Positions 8,402 to 19,940 of a stretch of DNA of 64,000 bases are shown piece after piece. The notes below the pieces were generated by a model, which was not told the DNA's origin, did no database searches, and saw only the letters and a list, made by a program, of their open reading frames with translations. Origin of the DNA: Bartonella sp. TP (GTDB lineage: Bacteria > Pseudomonadota > Alphaproteobacteria > Rhizobiales > Rhizobiaceae). Position 1 is the stretch's first letter. Each line of letters begins with the position of its first letter. Location of the stretch: contig NZ_CP129002.1 in the NCBI RefSeq assembly GCF_030406085.1, forward strand, positions 310,001 to 374,000, given 5' to 3'. The position numbers and the translations under genes were made by a program.

Positions 8402-10467
8402 GAAATGGATCCTATATTATTCAGCTCAACACCACGCGCTATTTCATTATGCGACAGAACCGAAAGCGAAGAAAATAGCCGCTCCATTATCATCCTTATA
8501 TAAGGGCGCATGTCACTTGATGTTACTAACACAAACTCTTCCCTATTGTCTAGATGCTGGCGTATCACTTTATTTGCATCTGCACTAAAAGTTTCTAAAA
8601 TCCTTGGATCTATATCAAATTCAACAATATCGCCTTTTTGATCGCGCTTAAGAGCCTCATGAAACACCGACTCCCAATGAGCCCCCAAACGCAACACATT
8701 CAATGCTCCACTAGGAGCTAAATCCCCACAAATTTGCTGCGAAATACGTATTCTCACATGCTCAACTATCTGATTTGGCGTGCGCAAATGTGGCGCTACC
8801 TCTGCAATAGCTTCTAATATCAGATTTAAATTACGAATAGAAACCCGCTCAGCCAATAGCAATTTTAAGACAGACTGCAAGCCAGAATAAGAAAGATTAG
8901 CAGGGCAAATATCGTCTAATAATTTACGATATTCAGGATCTAACTGATCTAGCAACATACGCATATCTTTATAAGAAAGTAGTTGCGCCAAGTTATTTCG
9001 TATAACCTCGCTTAAATGCGTTAATAATACAGATAAATTATCAACCACCATATAGCCATCACGCACTAGCTCTGTTCGAAAAGCCTCTGCAGTACAAAAA
9101 GCGCGCATACCAAAAGCAGGCTCTGTTACTTCTTCGCCAGGAACAGAAGGCATCTTGCGATTACCCAACATTACCAGCACCTCACCAATACGCATTTGAT
9201 ACTCGGCAATAACAGTACCATAAAGTTTTATGCGATAAGATTTTGGCGGATTAGAGAAATCATCGCTTATATGAATCTCCGGAACAATAAAACCATACTC
9301 CTTGGCAAATTTTCGCCGCATATTGGCCATACGCGTTGCCAATTCATTTTGTTGCAGCAATAAACGACTAGCCAATTGTTTGCCAAAAGAAATCTGTAAT
9401 GTAGGCACTTCCAACGAAGATTTTAGCGAAAGTTTTTCTTCTTTTTGCGCCATATGCTCCTCATGAGCTTGCTGCGCCTGACGCTCAGCCTCTTCACGCT
9501 GCAATCGACGAGGTATTATATAAGCAGTACAAGCCATCAATACAGATAAAAACCAAAAGGGGGTTTTTGGCAATCCAGGCATAGCGCCCAAAACAAAAAG
9601 CAACACTGCTGCTACATATAAAGCTTTAGGATAGCCACCCAATTGGCTAAGCACGGCTTTTTCTGTTGTGCCCTGTACTCCGCCTTTAGAAACCAGAAGA
9701 CCAGCAGCTAAGGAAACGATAAGCGCAGGCATTTGCGTAACCAGCCCATCCCCAACAGATAATTTAGTAAATACATTAGCTGCTTGTCCAACATCCATGC
9801 CATGGCGTGTAACGCCAATCACAATACCGCCAAAAATATTAACAGAGGTGATAATAAGGCCAGCAACAGCATCACCGCGCACAAATTTAGACGCACCATC
9901 CATAGCTCCGAAAAAAGCGCTTTCAGACTCCAGCTCTTTACGCCGATCTTGCGCATCTTTCTCGTTTATTAAACCAGACGACAAATCAGCATCTATAGCC
10001 ATTTGCTTGCCCGGTATGGCGTCTAATGTAAACCTAGCGGCGACTTCTGCAATACGCGTTGCACCTTTAGTAATAACAACAAAATTTATTATTATAAGTA
10101 TACAGAAAACAACCAGGCCGATTACAAAGTCACCGCCCATAACAAATTGGGAAAAGCCATGTATAACATTGCCAGCGGCGGTTGTGCCCTCATTACCATG
10201 CGACAAAATAACCCTGGTAGTTGCTATATTCAAGGATAATCGCAGCATAGTAACAATAAGCAAGACGGTAGGAAAAGCAGAAAAATCCAAAGGTTTTTGT
10301 ATCCACAAAGACACCATCAAAATTAACACAGCAAGCGCAACAGAAAAGGATAGCCCTATATCCAAAACGATAGCTGGCACTGGCATAAACAATACCGTTA
10401 AAATAATAACAATACCCAGCGCAAAACCAATATCACCGCCAGAAAAGCCAGTTTTAGCTTTTTCCAT
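8398..10467 (-). CDS. flhA: Flagellar type III export protein FlhA
   Basis: FlhA is the main export-gate component. The 689-residue protein has eight N-terminal membrane segments (roughly residues 12-315) and a large cytoplasmic domain. Visible hallmarks are [20 protein letters not shown], the FHIPEP-type loop ([17 protein letters not shown], about residues 146-162), and [20 protein letters not shown]. Length and motifs match the family fully. It is the first gene of the minus-strand flagellar operon; an AAGAGGTAACTAAACG leader precedes the ATG at 10,467. Confidence 0.97.
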   Translation of the reverse strand: MEKAKTGFSGGDIGFALGIVIILTVLFMPVPAIVLDIGLSFSVALAVLILMVSLWIQKPLDFSAFPTVLLIVTMLRLSLNIATTRVILSHGNEGTTAAGNVIHGFSQFVMGGDFVIGLVVFCILIIINFVVITKGATRIAEVAARFTLDAIPGKQMAIDADLSSGLINEKDAQDRRKELESESAFFGAMDGASKFVRGDAVAGLIITSVNIFGGIVIGVTRHGMDVGQAANVFTKLSVGDGLVTQMPALIVSLAAGLLVSKGGVQGTTEKAVLSQLGGYPKALYVAAVLLFVLGAMPGLPKTPFWFLSVLMACTAYIIPRRLQREEAERQAQQAHEEHMAQKEEKLSLKSSLEVPTLQISFGKQLASRLLLQQNELATRMANMRRKFAKEYGFIVPEIHISDDFSNPPKSYRIKLYGTVIAEYQMRIGEVLVMLGNRKMPSVPGEEVTEPAFGMRAFCTAEAFRTELVRDGYMVVDNLSVLLTHLSEVIRNNLAQLLSYKDMRMLLDQLDPEYRKLLDDICPANLSYSGLQSVLKLLLAERVSIRNLNLILEAIAEVAPHLRTPNQIVEHVRIRISQQICGDLAPSGALNVLRLGAHWESVFHEALKRDQKGDIVEFDIDPRILETFSADANKVIRQHLDNREEFVLVTSSDMRPYIRMIMERLFSSLSVLSHNEIARGVELNNIGSIS

Positions 10468-10629
10468 ATCGTTTAGTTACCTCTTAATAGAACACAAGTA
10501 AAAAAACATACTAATCTACCAAGCTTGCCTGAAAATAACGGCAACTGAATACAAATAAATTAAATGTTACATATTGTAATATTTTGCAAAACATGTTACA
10601 TTTTAAACAATTAAGAAAAGGACTATGTC

Positions 10630-10722
10630 ATGACAGAGCTAACTAAAAGCGCATTATTCTACTCTACCATTATAATAAGTGCATATATTGTTATAGCAAC
10701 AACTATAGCAATTTCCCTATAA
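10630..10722 (+). CDS. 30-residue single-span membrane peptide
   Basis: A short reading frame of 30 codons plus TAA, preceded by AAGGAC at a suitable distance. The peptide begins MTELTKSALFYS and then has one hydrophobic stretch (about residues 9-30), ending at the membrane segment. It lies 15 bases upstream of the DUF442 gene, so the two are probably co-transcribed. Upstream (about 10,562-10,600) the sequence ATGTTACAT occurs twice and TTAC/GTAA half-sites are seen, which could be an operator. There is no recognisable family; it could also be a translated leader. Confidence 0.45.
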   Translation: MTELTKSALFYSTIIISAYIVIATTIAISL

Positions 10723-10737
10723 GATACTGCTAAACTT

Positions 10738-11100
10738 ATGAGTACTAATTTTAAAGCCGAAGAATATTCACCGCAAATATATGTAGGCAAACAAATCAAT
10801 GAAAATGATGTAGAATCTCTAGCGCAAGCAGGCTTCAAGACCATATTATGCAACCGACCTGACGGCGAAGAACTAGGACAAACAAATTTTACTGAAATAG
10901 AAAAAGCAGCAGCAAAGCTTAACATTAAAACCGCTTATTTACCAGTTACAATGAATAACCTGACCTTACAAACGGCAGAAAAAATGGCAGAGATATTAAC
11001 GGCTGCCGAAAAGCCTGTTTATGCCTATTGCCGCTCTGGCGGAAGGGTAAAAAAACTATGCGATATAGCCGCAAACAACTTAGATAATAAATTTAGTTAA
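10738..11100 (+). CDS. DUF442 / TIGR01244 family phosphatase-like protein
   Basis: The 120-residue protein matches the small tyrosine-phosphatase-like family found alone or fused to beta-lactamase-fold hydrolases and sulfide:quinone oxidoreductase operons. Visible hallmarks are ILCNRPDGEELGQ (about residues 36-48) and the active-site loop YCRSGGRVKK near the C-terminus (Cys and Arg of the P-loop). The substrate is unknown. The stop codon overlaps the convergent ribF stop by three bases. Confidence 0.8.
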   Translation: MSTNFKAEEYSPQIYVGKQINENDVESLAQAGFKTILCNRPDGEELGQTNFTEIEKAAAKLNIKTAYLPVTMNNLTLQTAEKMAEILTAAEKPVYAYCRSGGRVKKLCDIAANNLDNKFS

Positions 11101-12083
11101 AAACATAATTTAGCATCTAAAACCGAAATCGGTTTAGCTATTTTTAAAACCGCTTGCGCCCTCCTTACATCAAAAGATATTTGCTTGACCATGCTACTTA
11201 AATCGGCAAACTTTTTTTCTGGCCTTAAATATTCAAAAAAACTAACAGCAACATATTCACCATAAATCTCTTCCGCGAAATCGAATAAATAAGTTTCTAG
11301 CAAAACCTGCCCAGCCTCAGTTACTGTAGGCCTTCTGCCAAAACTAGCCACACCATCTAATACAATACCATTTGCTCGCTTGAGCTTTACTGCATATATA
11401 CCATGTGCCAAAACTATATGAGGCGGCAAAGACATATTAATAGTCGGAAACCCTAGCTCCCTACCCAATTTTGCACCATGAATCACTACCGATTCTACTG
11501 TATAATGATAACCCAATAATTCTGCAGCTTCCCTAGCTTGACCACACTGCAATAAGCAGCGTATGTAACTCGATGAGATAATTTTACCATTGTCAGCCGC
11601 TTGTATGTCAACTGATATAGCTTCAAATTTCTGATGTTGCATAGCATATGATTTTAAACTATGCGATGACCCAGCACGATTTTTACCAAAATAAAAATCC
11701 TTGCCAGTAATTATAGCACGCGCTGCCAGGTTATTTACTAGAATCTTGTCTATAAAATCCATTGGCTCTGTCTGAACAAAAGCTTGAGAAAATTCTTGTT
11801 CAACAACTGCGTTAAAGCCTAAAAGCTCTAGAATTTTATATTTTTGCTGATTATTTGTTAACCGAAATAATGATGAATCTATAGCAAAAAAACTCCTAGG
11901 GTGAGGCTCAAAAGTCAACACCAGGGCCGGACAATTATATTCGCGCGCTTTATGCAAAGCTTGCCCCAATAAATATTGATGCCCACGATGCACACCGTCA
12001 AAATTACCAATAGCTACTACAGCACCACGTAAGCTAGTCGTTAAATTTTTACTAGTATTTAAGATAATAAAATGAGACAGCAT
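11097..12083 (-). CDS. ribF: Bifunctional riboflavin kinase / FAD synthetase RibF
   Basis: RibF converts riboflavin to FMN and then FAD in the cytoplasm. The 328-residue product has an N-terminal nucleotidyltransferase domain with VVAIGNFDGVHRGHQYLL (about residues 22-39, the GNFDGVHxGH motif) and a C-terminal riboflavin kinase domain with GRELGFPTINM (the GxxxGxPTxN motif). Length is typical. It is 25 bases downstream of the HAD hydrolase gene on the same strand. Confidence 0.95.
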   Translation of the reverse strand: MLSHFIILNTSKNLTTSLRGAVVAIGNFDGVHRGHQYLLGQALHKAREYNCPALVLTFEPHPRSFFAIDSSLFRLTNNQQKYKILELLGFNAVVEQEFSQAFVQTEPMDFIDKILVNNLAARAIITGKDFYFGKNRAGSSHSLKSYAMQHQKFEAISVDIQAADNGKIISSSYIRCLLQCGQAREAAELLGYHYTVESVVIHGAKLGRELGFPTINMSLPPHIVLAHGIYAVKLKRANGIVLDGVASFGRRPTVTEAGQVLLETYLFDFAEEIYGEYVAVSFFEYLRPEKKFADLSSMVKQISFDVRRAQAVLKIAKPISVLDAKLCF

Positions 12084-12108
12084 TTTTAGCTTATAACTTT
12101 CAACAAAA

Positions 12109-12954
12109 TTATTTTAAAGAAAACATATAAGCTAAAGGCTCTAGCGCATTGGACTTCAAGAATTGTTTAAATAACGCTTCACTAAACGCATTATTTAACA
12201 TAAAATTCTCGCGATCTACTCCGGCAAGGACATAAAGACTATCTATACCAAAGGCCAAAGCTCCCTTTATATCTGTCAATAGACCATCACCTATTGCTAA
12301 AATTTCTGATTTTTTTATCTTTCTACCCAGCGAAGCAGCGCGCTTATAAGCTAAATCGTAAATAGCGCTATGCGGTTTACCTGCTATAAAACAACGGCCG
12401 CCCAATAAACTATATTCCCGAGCCAAAGCGCCTGCACAATAAAGCAATTGATTGCCTCGCCATACCTGCAAATCCGGATTAGCACAAATAAAAGGTAAAT
12501 TCCTCGAGCGTGCACGTTGAAGAATCATATGATAATCCTCTATCTTATCATGCTCTGCATCAAATAACCCCGTACATAAAACTCCATCTGCCTCTTCCAA
12601 TTCAACTATTTCATTACTTAACCCGTCTAAAATATGTAATTCCTGATCCGTTCCTATGTAACACAAGCGCCTAGGTCCATCCTCTATCAATTCTCGAGTT
12701 GCATCGCCAGAGCTAACTATAAAATCATAGGCCTCTTCTGGCACGCCAATATTTTTAAGCTGAGCAGCTACCTCAGATGCCAATCTTGGTGAGTTAGTAA
12801 CCAAAATCACAGTAATAGATTTTTTGCGTAATTGTACCAATAAATTAACCGCCTGCACATCTATTTTAACACCATTATGCACAACTCCCCAAATATCGCA
12901 AAACAATGTCTTATAAGGGGTAATGATATCTAAAAGGCTCTCTATTTTTTCCAT
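12109..12954 (-). CDS. HAD-superfamily hydrolase (TIGR01459 / subclass IIA)
   Basis: About 281 residues with HAD motifs: LFCDIWGVVHNG (motif I, with DIWG in place of DxDG, the alphaproteobacterial TIGR01459 pattern), VTNSPRLAS (motif II), and LAIGDGLLTDIKGALAFGID (motif III). This family includes NagD-like phosphatases; the substrate is unknown. The ATG at 12,954 is chosen because family members start just before the MEKIESLLDII segment; a longer frame back to 13,014 would add 20 uncharacteristic residues. It is divergent from murJ. Confidence 0.82.
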   Translation of the reverse strand: MEKIESLLDIITPYKTLFCDIWGVVHNGVKIDVQAVNLLVQLRKKSITVILVTNSPRLASEVAAQLKNIGVPEEAYDFIVSSGDATRELIEDGPRRLCYIGTDQELHILDGLSNEIVELEEADGVLCTGLFDAEHDKIEDYHMILQRARSRNLPFICANPDLQVWRGNQLLYCAGALAREYSLLGGRCFIAGKPHSAIYDLAYKRAASLGRKIKKSEILAIGDGLLTDIKGALAFGIDSLYVLAGVDRENFMLNNAFSEALFKQFLKSNALEPLAYMFSLK

Positions 12955-13049
12955 CAGCAAAATCCGCTTATCAAAAGTCACATTGATTTTATAAATATAA
13001 TACTTATAATGCAATAAGCTATTATTAATTCTTAAACACTGCGCTATAA

Positions 13050-14606
13050 ATGGAACTTTTTAAAAAATTTGCAACGGTTGCTAGCGGCACAGCCGCAAGC
13101 CGCCTATTTGGTTTCTTACGCGAAATGTTAATGGCAGTTTCTCTTGGTACAGGCCCAACAGCCGACGCATTTAACGCAGCCTTTCGCTTTCCCAACAGCT
13201 TTCGTCGTTTATTCGCAGAAGGTGCATTATCTTCAGCATTTATTCCACTTTTTACTAAAGATATAGAAGAAAAAGGCTTGGATCAAGCCCGAGATTTCGC
13301 AGCACAAGTTTTTGGCGTGTTATTCACTACCTTATTGCTAATAACTATCATTGCCCAAATCTCAATGCCACTGCTGGTACGCTATATAATCGCACCAGGA
13401 TTTGAACAAGGCAGCACCAAATACTACATGACTATCCGATTTGCTCTAATCATGTTCCCATACTTAAGCTGCATGTCGCTAACGGCTATAATTAGCGGCA
13501 TGCTGAATTCACTGCATCGTTATTTCGCTGCCTCCATAGCACCGATATTCTTAAATTTTATTTTAATTTTAGTACTTATATATAGCTATTATTACCATTT
13601 AGATTATTGGACTACAGGGCTTGCGCTTTCTAAAGGCGTAATGTGTGCTGGCCTTATACAGCTTGCATTAGTATATAGCGCTGCTCTCAAAGCGGGCATC
13701 AAGCTCAAAATCAAGCCGCCACATTTTACCCCCAAAATTCGTAAATTACTAACCTTGGCCTTTCCTGCTGCTATTAGCGGCGGCATAACACAAATCAATT
13801 TATTAATAAACACCAGCATAGCCTCTGGAGATAGCGGCGCAATTTCTACGTTAGCATATGCAGACAGACTGTATCAATTACCGCTTGGTATTATTGGCAT
13901 TAGTGTAGCTACAGTATTGTTACCAGAGCTTTCTTCAGCACAAAGATCAAAAATTGAACAAAAAAGCCAAGAGCTACAAAATAGAGCTATAGAATTCACA
14001 CTGTTTTTAGCTCTTCCAGCCGCTATGGCACTGTTAATAATGGCACAACCAATTGTCCGATTATTATTAGAACATGGAAATTTTGGCGTTAGCTCTACCA
14101 TAAAAGTAGCAGGAGTACTAACAATTTATGGGCTTGGCCTACCAGCTTTTATACTTATTAAAGCTTTGGTCCCCAACTACTTTGCTAGGCACGATACTAA
14201 AACTCCACTGTCTTTTGCTGCTATATCGGTTGCAATCAATATTTTCTTGGCCTTAACTTTGTTTCCATATTTTTCTGCTCGTGGAATAGCTATCGCAGAA
14301 ATTTTTACAGCATGGGTAAATTGCGCTTTACTATTTTTTGGCCTAAAAAAACGCAAATATTTCATAGCCGATGGGCTAATAGCAAAACGCCTCTACAAAT
14401 TTATAATTGCTGCAGGGATTATGGGGCTATTTTTACTATTAGCACAATATTATTTCAGCTTTGCTCTATCTAGTCAAAGTACAAACTTCTTACGCATCTT
14501 AACAAACCTTGCCATTATAATACTAGCTATGCTAATCTATCTTCTGGTAACGATAATGCTTAAGGCGATCGATATAAATATATTAAAGAACAAATTGCGC
14601 AGGTAA
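13050..14606 (+). CDS. murJ: Lipid II flippase MurJ (MviN)
   Basis: MurJ exports the peptidoglycan precursor lipid II across the inner membrane. The 518-residue product has about 14 membrane segments and the family start (VASGTAASRLFGFLREMLMA, about residues 10-29) plus RFPNSFRRLFAEGALSSAF, which carries functional arginines. A MurJ gene means the cell makes a peptidoglycan wall. trpS follows after seven bases, so the two are probably co-transcribed. Confidence 0.95.
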   Translation: MELFKKFATVASGTAASRLFGFLREMLMAVSLGTGPTADAFNAAFRFPNSFRRLFAEGALSSAFIPLFTKDIEEKGLDQARDFAAQVFGVLFTTLLLITIIAQISMPLLVRYIIAPGFEQGSTKYYMTIRFALIMFPYLSCMSLTAIISGMLNSLHRYFAASIAPIFLNFILILVLIYSYYYHLDYWTTGLALSKGVMCAGLIQLALVYSAALKAGIKLKIKPPHFTPKIRKLLTLAFPAAISGGITQINLLINTSIASGDSGAISTLAYADRLYQLPLGIIGISVATVLLPELSSAQRSKIEQKSQELQNRAIEFTLFLALPAAMALLIMAQPIVRLLLEHGNFGVSSTIKVAGVLTIYGLGLPAFILIKALVPNYFARHDTKTPLSFAAISVAINIFLALTLFPYFSARGIAIAEIFTAWVNCALLFFGLKKRKYFIADGLIAKRLYKFIIAAGIMGLFLLLAQYYFSFALSSQSTNFLRILTNLAIIILAMLIYLLVTIMLKAIDINILKNKLRR

Positions 14607-14613
14607 TTTTATA

Positions 14614-15675
14614 ATGCAACATCATTCAGAGCGTATATTTTCAGCCGTACAAGCAAGCGGTGATCTACATCTTGGCAATTATTTAGGCGCCATTAAACAG
14701 TGGGTAGATCTGCAACAAAACTATGATTGCACTTACTGTGCAGTAGATATGCATGCTTTAACCGTAAACCCTGCACCGCAAGATCTCATAGACTCCACGC
14801 GCAACGCAGTGGCAGCATTTTTAGCCTGCGGTATAGATGCAAAACAGCATATAGTATTCAACCAATCTCGCGTGCCACAGCATAGCGAATTGTGCTGGAT
14901 CTTTAACTGTATTGCTAGAGTCGGCTGGTTAAATCGCATGACGCAATTTAAAGACAAAGCGGGCAAAGATCGCGAGAAGGCTTCCCTCGGACTTTATGTA
15001 TACCCAAGCTTAATGGCTGCAGATATATTATTATATAAAGCAACTATAGTACCTGTCGGCACAGATCAAAAACAACATATAGAACTCACCCGTGATATCG
15101 CTAAAAAATTTAACGCCGATTATGAGCAACGCTTAATAGATTTAAATTATGGGCAAGCAGAATTGATTAATGGCGAAGCTAAGCAGATATATTTCAAGCT
15201 TCCGACAGCACTTATCTCAAGCAACGCACCACGGATAATGTCGCTAAAAGATGGCACAAAAAAAATGTCTAAGTCGGACCCCTCTCCTTTATCACGCATA
15301 AATCTAAAGGACAGTGCTGACGACATCGCTTTAAAAATACGTAAAGCAAAAACAGATACCCTGCCTATACCAGAAAATATCGCCGAGCTAGAATTAAGGC
15401 CAGAGGCAAATAATTTAATCGGCATATATGCAGCTTTTATTAACGAAAAAAAAGAAGAGGTGCTACAGCAATTTGCTGGCCAGCCGTTCAGCACATTCAA
15501 AGCAAGTCTAACCGAACTTGCCACTGAAAAGCTTGGCAAAATTTCCTGCGAATTACATAAACTGGCAAAGGATCCAGGCTATATAGATAATATATTACAT
15601 AACGGTGCCGAAAGAGCGCAAAATATAGCAGAAAAAAATCTAAAAGAGATAAAGGAAATAGTTGGTTTTATCTAG
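14614..15675 (+). CDS. trpS: Tryptophanyl-tRNA synthetase
   Basis: TrpRS charges tRNA-Trp. The 353-residue class I enzyme shows the HIGH-type motif as SGDLHLGNYLGA (about residues 15-26) and the KMSKS loop as KKMSKSDPS (about 218-226), with GTDQKQHIELTRDIA between them. Length is close to the usual 330-350. It lies seven bases after murJ. Confidence 0.97.
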   Translation: MQHHSERIFSAVQASGDLHLGNYLGAIKQWVDLQQNYDCTYCAVDMHALTVNPAPQDLIDSTRNAVAAFLACGIDAKQHIVFNQSRVPQHSELCWIFNCIARVGWLNRMTQFKDKAGKDREKASLGLYVYPSLMAADILLYKATIVPVGTDQKQHIELTRDIAKKFNADYEQRLIDLNYGQAELINGEAKQIYFKLPTALISSNAPRIMSLKDGTKKMSKSDPSPLSRINLKDSADDIALKIRKAKTDTLPIPENIAELELRPEANNLIGIYAAFINEKKEEVLQQFAGQPFSTFKASLTELATEKLGKISCELHKLAKDPGYIDNILHNGAERAQNIAEKNLKEIKEIVGFI

Positions 15676-15704
15676 ACATTAACTAAGTAAAAGAAAGTAT
15701 TGCA

Positions 15705-16280
15705 ATGTTTATACAAACGCAAGAAACACCTAACCCAAATACATTAAAATTTTTTCCTGGTCGCTTAATTTCTAAAGACAAAATAGTAGAATATAAAACA
15801 GAGGAAGAAGCAAAAACTTCATCACCATTAGCTGCTCAATTATTTAATATCCAGGGTGTTAGCTCCATATTATTTGCAACAGACTTTATAGCCATTAGCA
15901 AAAGCAATTGCGAGTGGAAGCACATAAAGCCTGCGATATTAGCAGTTATTTTGGAATATTTTCTTAGTAACGAAAATGTATATGCAGAAAACCAAGCTGC
16001 CCCTGCAGCTATTTCAGCCAACAATGATGAAGAATTTTTTGAAGAAAAAGACAAAGAAATAGTAAACTGCATAAAAGAATTACTAGCCAGCCATATAAGG
16101 GACGCAGTAGCCAGAGATGGTGGAGATATTACTTTTCGTGGATACCGAGACGGAACAGTATATCTAAAAATGCATGGAGCTTGCTCTGGCTGCCCTTCGG
16201 CCAGTGCCACTCTTAAACAAGGTGTGGAAAATTTACTAAAGCATTTTATACCGCAACTCAAGCAGGTCCAACAGGTGTAA
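15705..16280 (+). CDS. NifU family Fe-S scaffold/carrier protein (NFU1 type)
   Basis: The 191-residue protein has an N-terminal Nfu_N domain (starting FIQTQETPNPNTLKFFPG) and a C-terminal NifU domain with the Fe-S binding CSGCPSA motif (C-x-x-C, about residues 163-169). Such proteins deliver 4Fe-4S clusters to targets. It lies 29 bases after trpS. Further clients in this window would include ETF-QO and possibly the island nuclease at 39,990-43,334. Confidence 0.93.
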   Translation: MFIQTQETPNPNTLKFFPGRLISKDKIVEYKTEEEAKTSSPLAAQLFNIQGVSSILFATDFIAISKSNCEWKHIKPAILAVILEYFLSNENVYAENQAAPAAISANNDEEFFEEKDKEIVNCIKELLASHIRDAVARDGGDITFRGYRDGTVYLKMHGACSGCPSASATLKQGVENLLKHFIPQLKQVQQV

Positions 16281-16306
16281 AAAAGCCGTTTAATTTTTTA
16301 TGCGCT

Positions 16307-16337
16307 CTTGAAAAAAAGAAAACCAATTTTTATCTAT
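16307..16337 (+). promoter_or_regulatory. Candidate heat-shock (sigma-32 type) promoter of groESL
   Basis: CTTGAA at 16,307-16,312 is followed, about 18 bases after CTTG, by TTTATCT, which resembles the alphaproteobacterial heat-shock promoter pattern (CTTG, 17-18 bases, CYTATNT). No CIRCE inverted repeat (TTAGCACTC-N9-GAGTGCTAA) is visible in the 160 bases before groES. This is a match by eye only. Confidence 0.35.
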
Positions 16338-16440
16338 AAGTTAATATTAGCGACTATAAAAACACGCTAATAGAAATCAAGGTTTTGTAATCACAAGCCT
16401 TAATTATTGAGCTTAATTTAAACCTACGAGAGTTCAAAAA

Positions 16441-16737
16441 ATGACAAATAGTAATTTCCGTCCCTTACATGATCGCGTCGTAGTACGCCGTATAGAGTCA
16501 GAAGAAAAGACAGCTGGTGGCATAATAATTCCAGACACAGCTAAAGAAAAACCTCAAGAAGGTCTTGTAGTGGCCGTGGGCAATGGCGCCAGAGATGATG
16601 GCGGCAAAATAGTGGCGCTAGAAGTAAAAGCAGGCGACCGTGTGCTTTTCGGCAAATGGTCCGGTACAGAAGTAAAACTTAATGGCGAAGATCTTCTTAT
16701 CATGAAAGAATCTGACATCATGGGCATAATTGGCTAA
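16441..16737 (+). CDS. groES: Co-chaperonin GroES
   Basis: GroES caps the GroEL folding chamber. The 98-residue product has the full family pattern: [20 protein letters not shown], the mobile-loop region [13 protein letters not shown], and C-terminal [16 protein letters not shown]. It is followed after 42 bases by groEL, forming the usual two-gene heat-shock operon. Confidence 0.98.
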   Translation: MTNSNFRPLHDRVVVRRIESEEKTAGGIIIPDTAKEKPQEGLVVAVGNGARDDGGKIVALEVKAGDRVLFGKWSGTEVKLNGEDLLIMKESDIMGIIG

Positions 16738-16779
16738 ATTATAGCTTTTTTGTGTATTTTAAATTTAAGGAGAATATAA

Positions 16780-18423
<1,644 letters not shown>

Positions 18424-18450
18424 GCCTTTCCAATATTATATAAAAATCTG

Positions 18451-18476
18451 GGCCCACAGCTTTGTGGGCCTTTTTA
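18451..18476 (+). terminator. Rho-independent terminator of groESL
   Basis: A perfect 8-bp stem GGCCCACA/TGTGGGCC with a four-base loop (18,451-18,470) is followed by TTTTT. It lies 28 bases after the groEL stop codon on the plus strand. Confidence 0.92.
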
Positions 18477-18547
18477 GTTTTGCTTGCTTATAATTTAGTT
18501 ATAATGTAATATCCGCGTGTAATTTTTCTTTTATAGGAAGTGTAAAA

Positions 18548-19936
18548 ATGACTAAAGCCCGCATAGAATCTGACAGTTTTGGTAACATAGAAGTAGATGC
18601 TGCCCATTATTGGGGAGCACAAACTGAAAGATCGCGCAATAATTTTAAAATTGGCCACGAAAAACAACCTATGCCCTTAATATATGCTTTAGCAATTGTC
18701 AAAAAAGCAGCAGCAAAAGTAAATATGCAGCTAGGAAAGTTAAACGCACAAATAGGCCAAAAGATTATAGAAGCTGCCTCAGAAATCATCGATGGTAAAC
18801 TAGATACAGAATTTCCACTTTCCGTATGGCAAACAGGTTCTGGCACGCAGAGCAACATGAATGTGAATGAAGTTATAGCAAACAGAGCCATAGAATTGTT
18901 AGGCGGAGAATTAGGCTCAAAAAGCCCCGTACATCCAAATGATCATGTAAATATGGGCCAATCATCGAACGATACTTTCCCAACAGCAATGCATATAGCA
19001 GTTGCCATAGAAACAACTAAACAAATTTTGCCTTCTCTAGATTATTTAATAACAGCATTAAAAGCTAAAGAAGCTATCTTTAACGACATAATAAAAATCG
19101 GTCGGACACACACACAAGACGCAACACCTATTACCTTAGGACAAGAATTTTCTGGCTATAGAGCTGCATTAGAAAATAATAAGACAAGAATTAAGGAATC
19201 CTTAGCTGACATATTAAAATTGGCGCAAGGCGGTACAGCCGTGGGCACCGGATTAAACAGTACCATAGGCTTTGATGTTAGTTTTGCCAAAGAAGTAAGC
19301 GACCTTACTGGTATAAATTTTAAAACCAATGAAAATAAATTTGAGGCTTTGGCCTCTCACGGCGCGCTTGCCCATTTTCATGGTAGCTTGACCGCTTTGG
19401 CAACAGATTTATTTAAAATTGCAAACGACATACGTTTTTTGGGCTCGGGGCCACGCTCTGGCTTGGGCGAGCTTAATTTGCCAGCGAATGAACCAGGGTC
19501 TTCAATAATGCCAGGGAAGGTTAACCCTACACAATGTGAAGCACTTACAATGGTAGCAACACAAGTATTTGGCAATAATAGTACTATTACCTTCGCAGCA
19601 AGCCAGGGACATTTTGAATTAAATGTCTATAAACCGGTAATAGCCTATAATGTGTTGCAATCTATAAACATATTAAGCGATGCTATGCGCTCTTTCGCTG
19701 ATCATTGTGTAAAAGACATTACAGCAAATGAAAAGCGCATAAACGAACTTATGGAGCAATCCCTAATGTTGGTTACTGCCCTGGCACCAGCTATAGGCTA
19801 TGATAAAGCCGCAAAAATTGCAAAAACAGCACATGAAAATGGCACAACATTACGCGAAGAAGCAATACAAGCTGGCGTAAGCGAGCAAGATTATAGCAAA
19901 TTAGTAAATCCTAAAGCAATGATTAGTCCACATTAA
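18548..19936 (+). CDS. fumC: Fumarate hydratase class II FumC
   Basis: FumC interconverts fumarate and malate in the TCA cycle without an Fe-S cluster. The 462-residue protein shows [19 protein letters not shown] (about residues 96-114), the [14 protein letters not shown] substrate region, and the superfamily signature [16 protein letters not shown] (about 317-332). TATAGGAAG is the ribosome-binding region. The gene ends four bases before the convergent pgm stop. Confidence 0.97.
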   Translation: MTKARIESDSFGNIEVDAAHYWGAQTERSRNNFKIGHEKQPMPLIYALAIVKKAAAKVNMQLGKLNAQIGQKIIEAASEIIDGKLDTEFPLSVWQTGSGTQSNMNVNEVIANRAIELLGGELGSKSPVHPNDHVNMGQSSNDTFPTAMHIAVAIETTKQILPSLDYLITALKAKEAIFNDIIKIGRTHTQDATPITLGQEFSGYRAALENNKTRIKESLADILKLAQGGTAVGTGLNSTIGFDVSFAKEVSDLTGINFKTNENKFEALASHGALAHFHGSLTALATDLFKIANDIRFLGSGPRSGLGELNLPANEPGSSIMPGKVNPTQCEALTMVATQVFGNNSTITFAASQGHFELNVYKPVIAYNVLQSINILSDAMRSFADHCVKDITANEKRINELMEQSLMLVTALAPAIGYDKAAKIAKTAHENGTTLREEAIQAGVSEQDYSKLVNPKAMISPH

Positions 19937-19940
19937 GCAG

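Noticed and set aside
9668..10501. A 277-codon open frame on the plus strand
   Set aside because: It is antisense to the N-terminal half of flhA, which is strongly conserved; it has no ribosome-binding site or family match.
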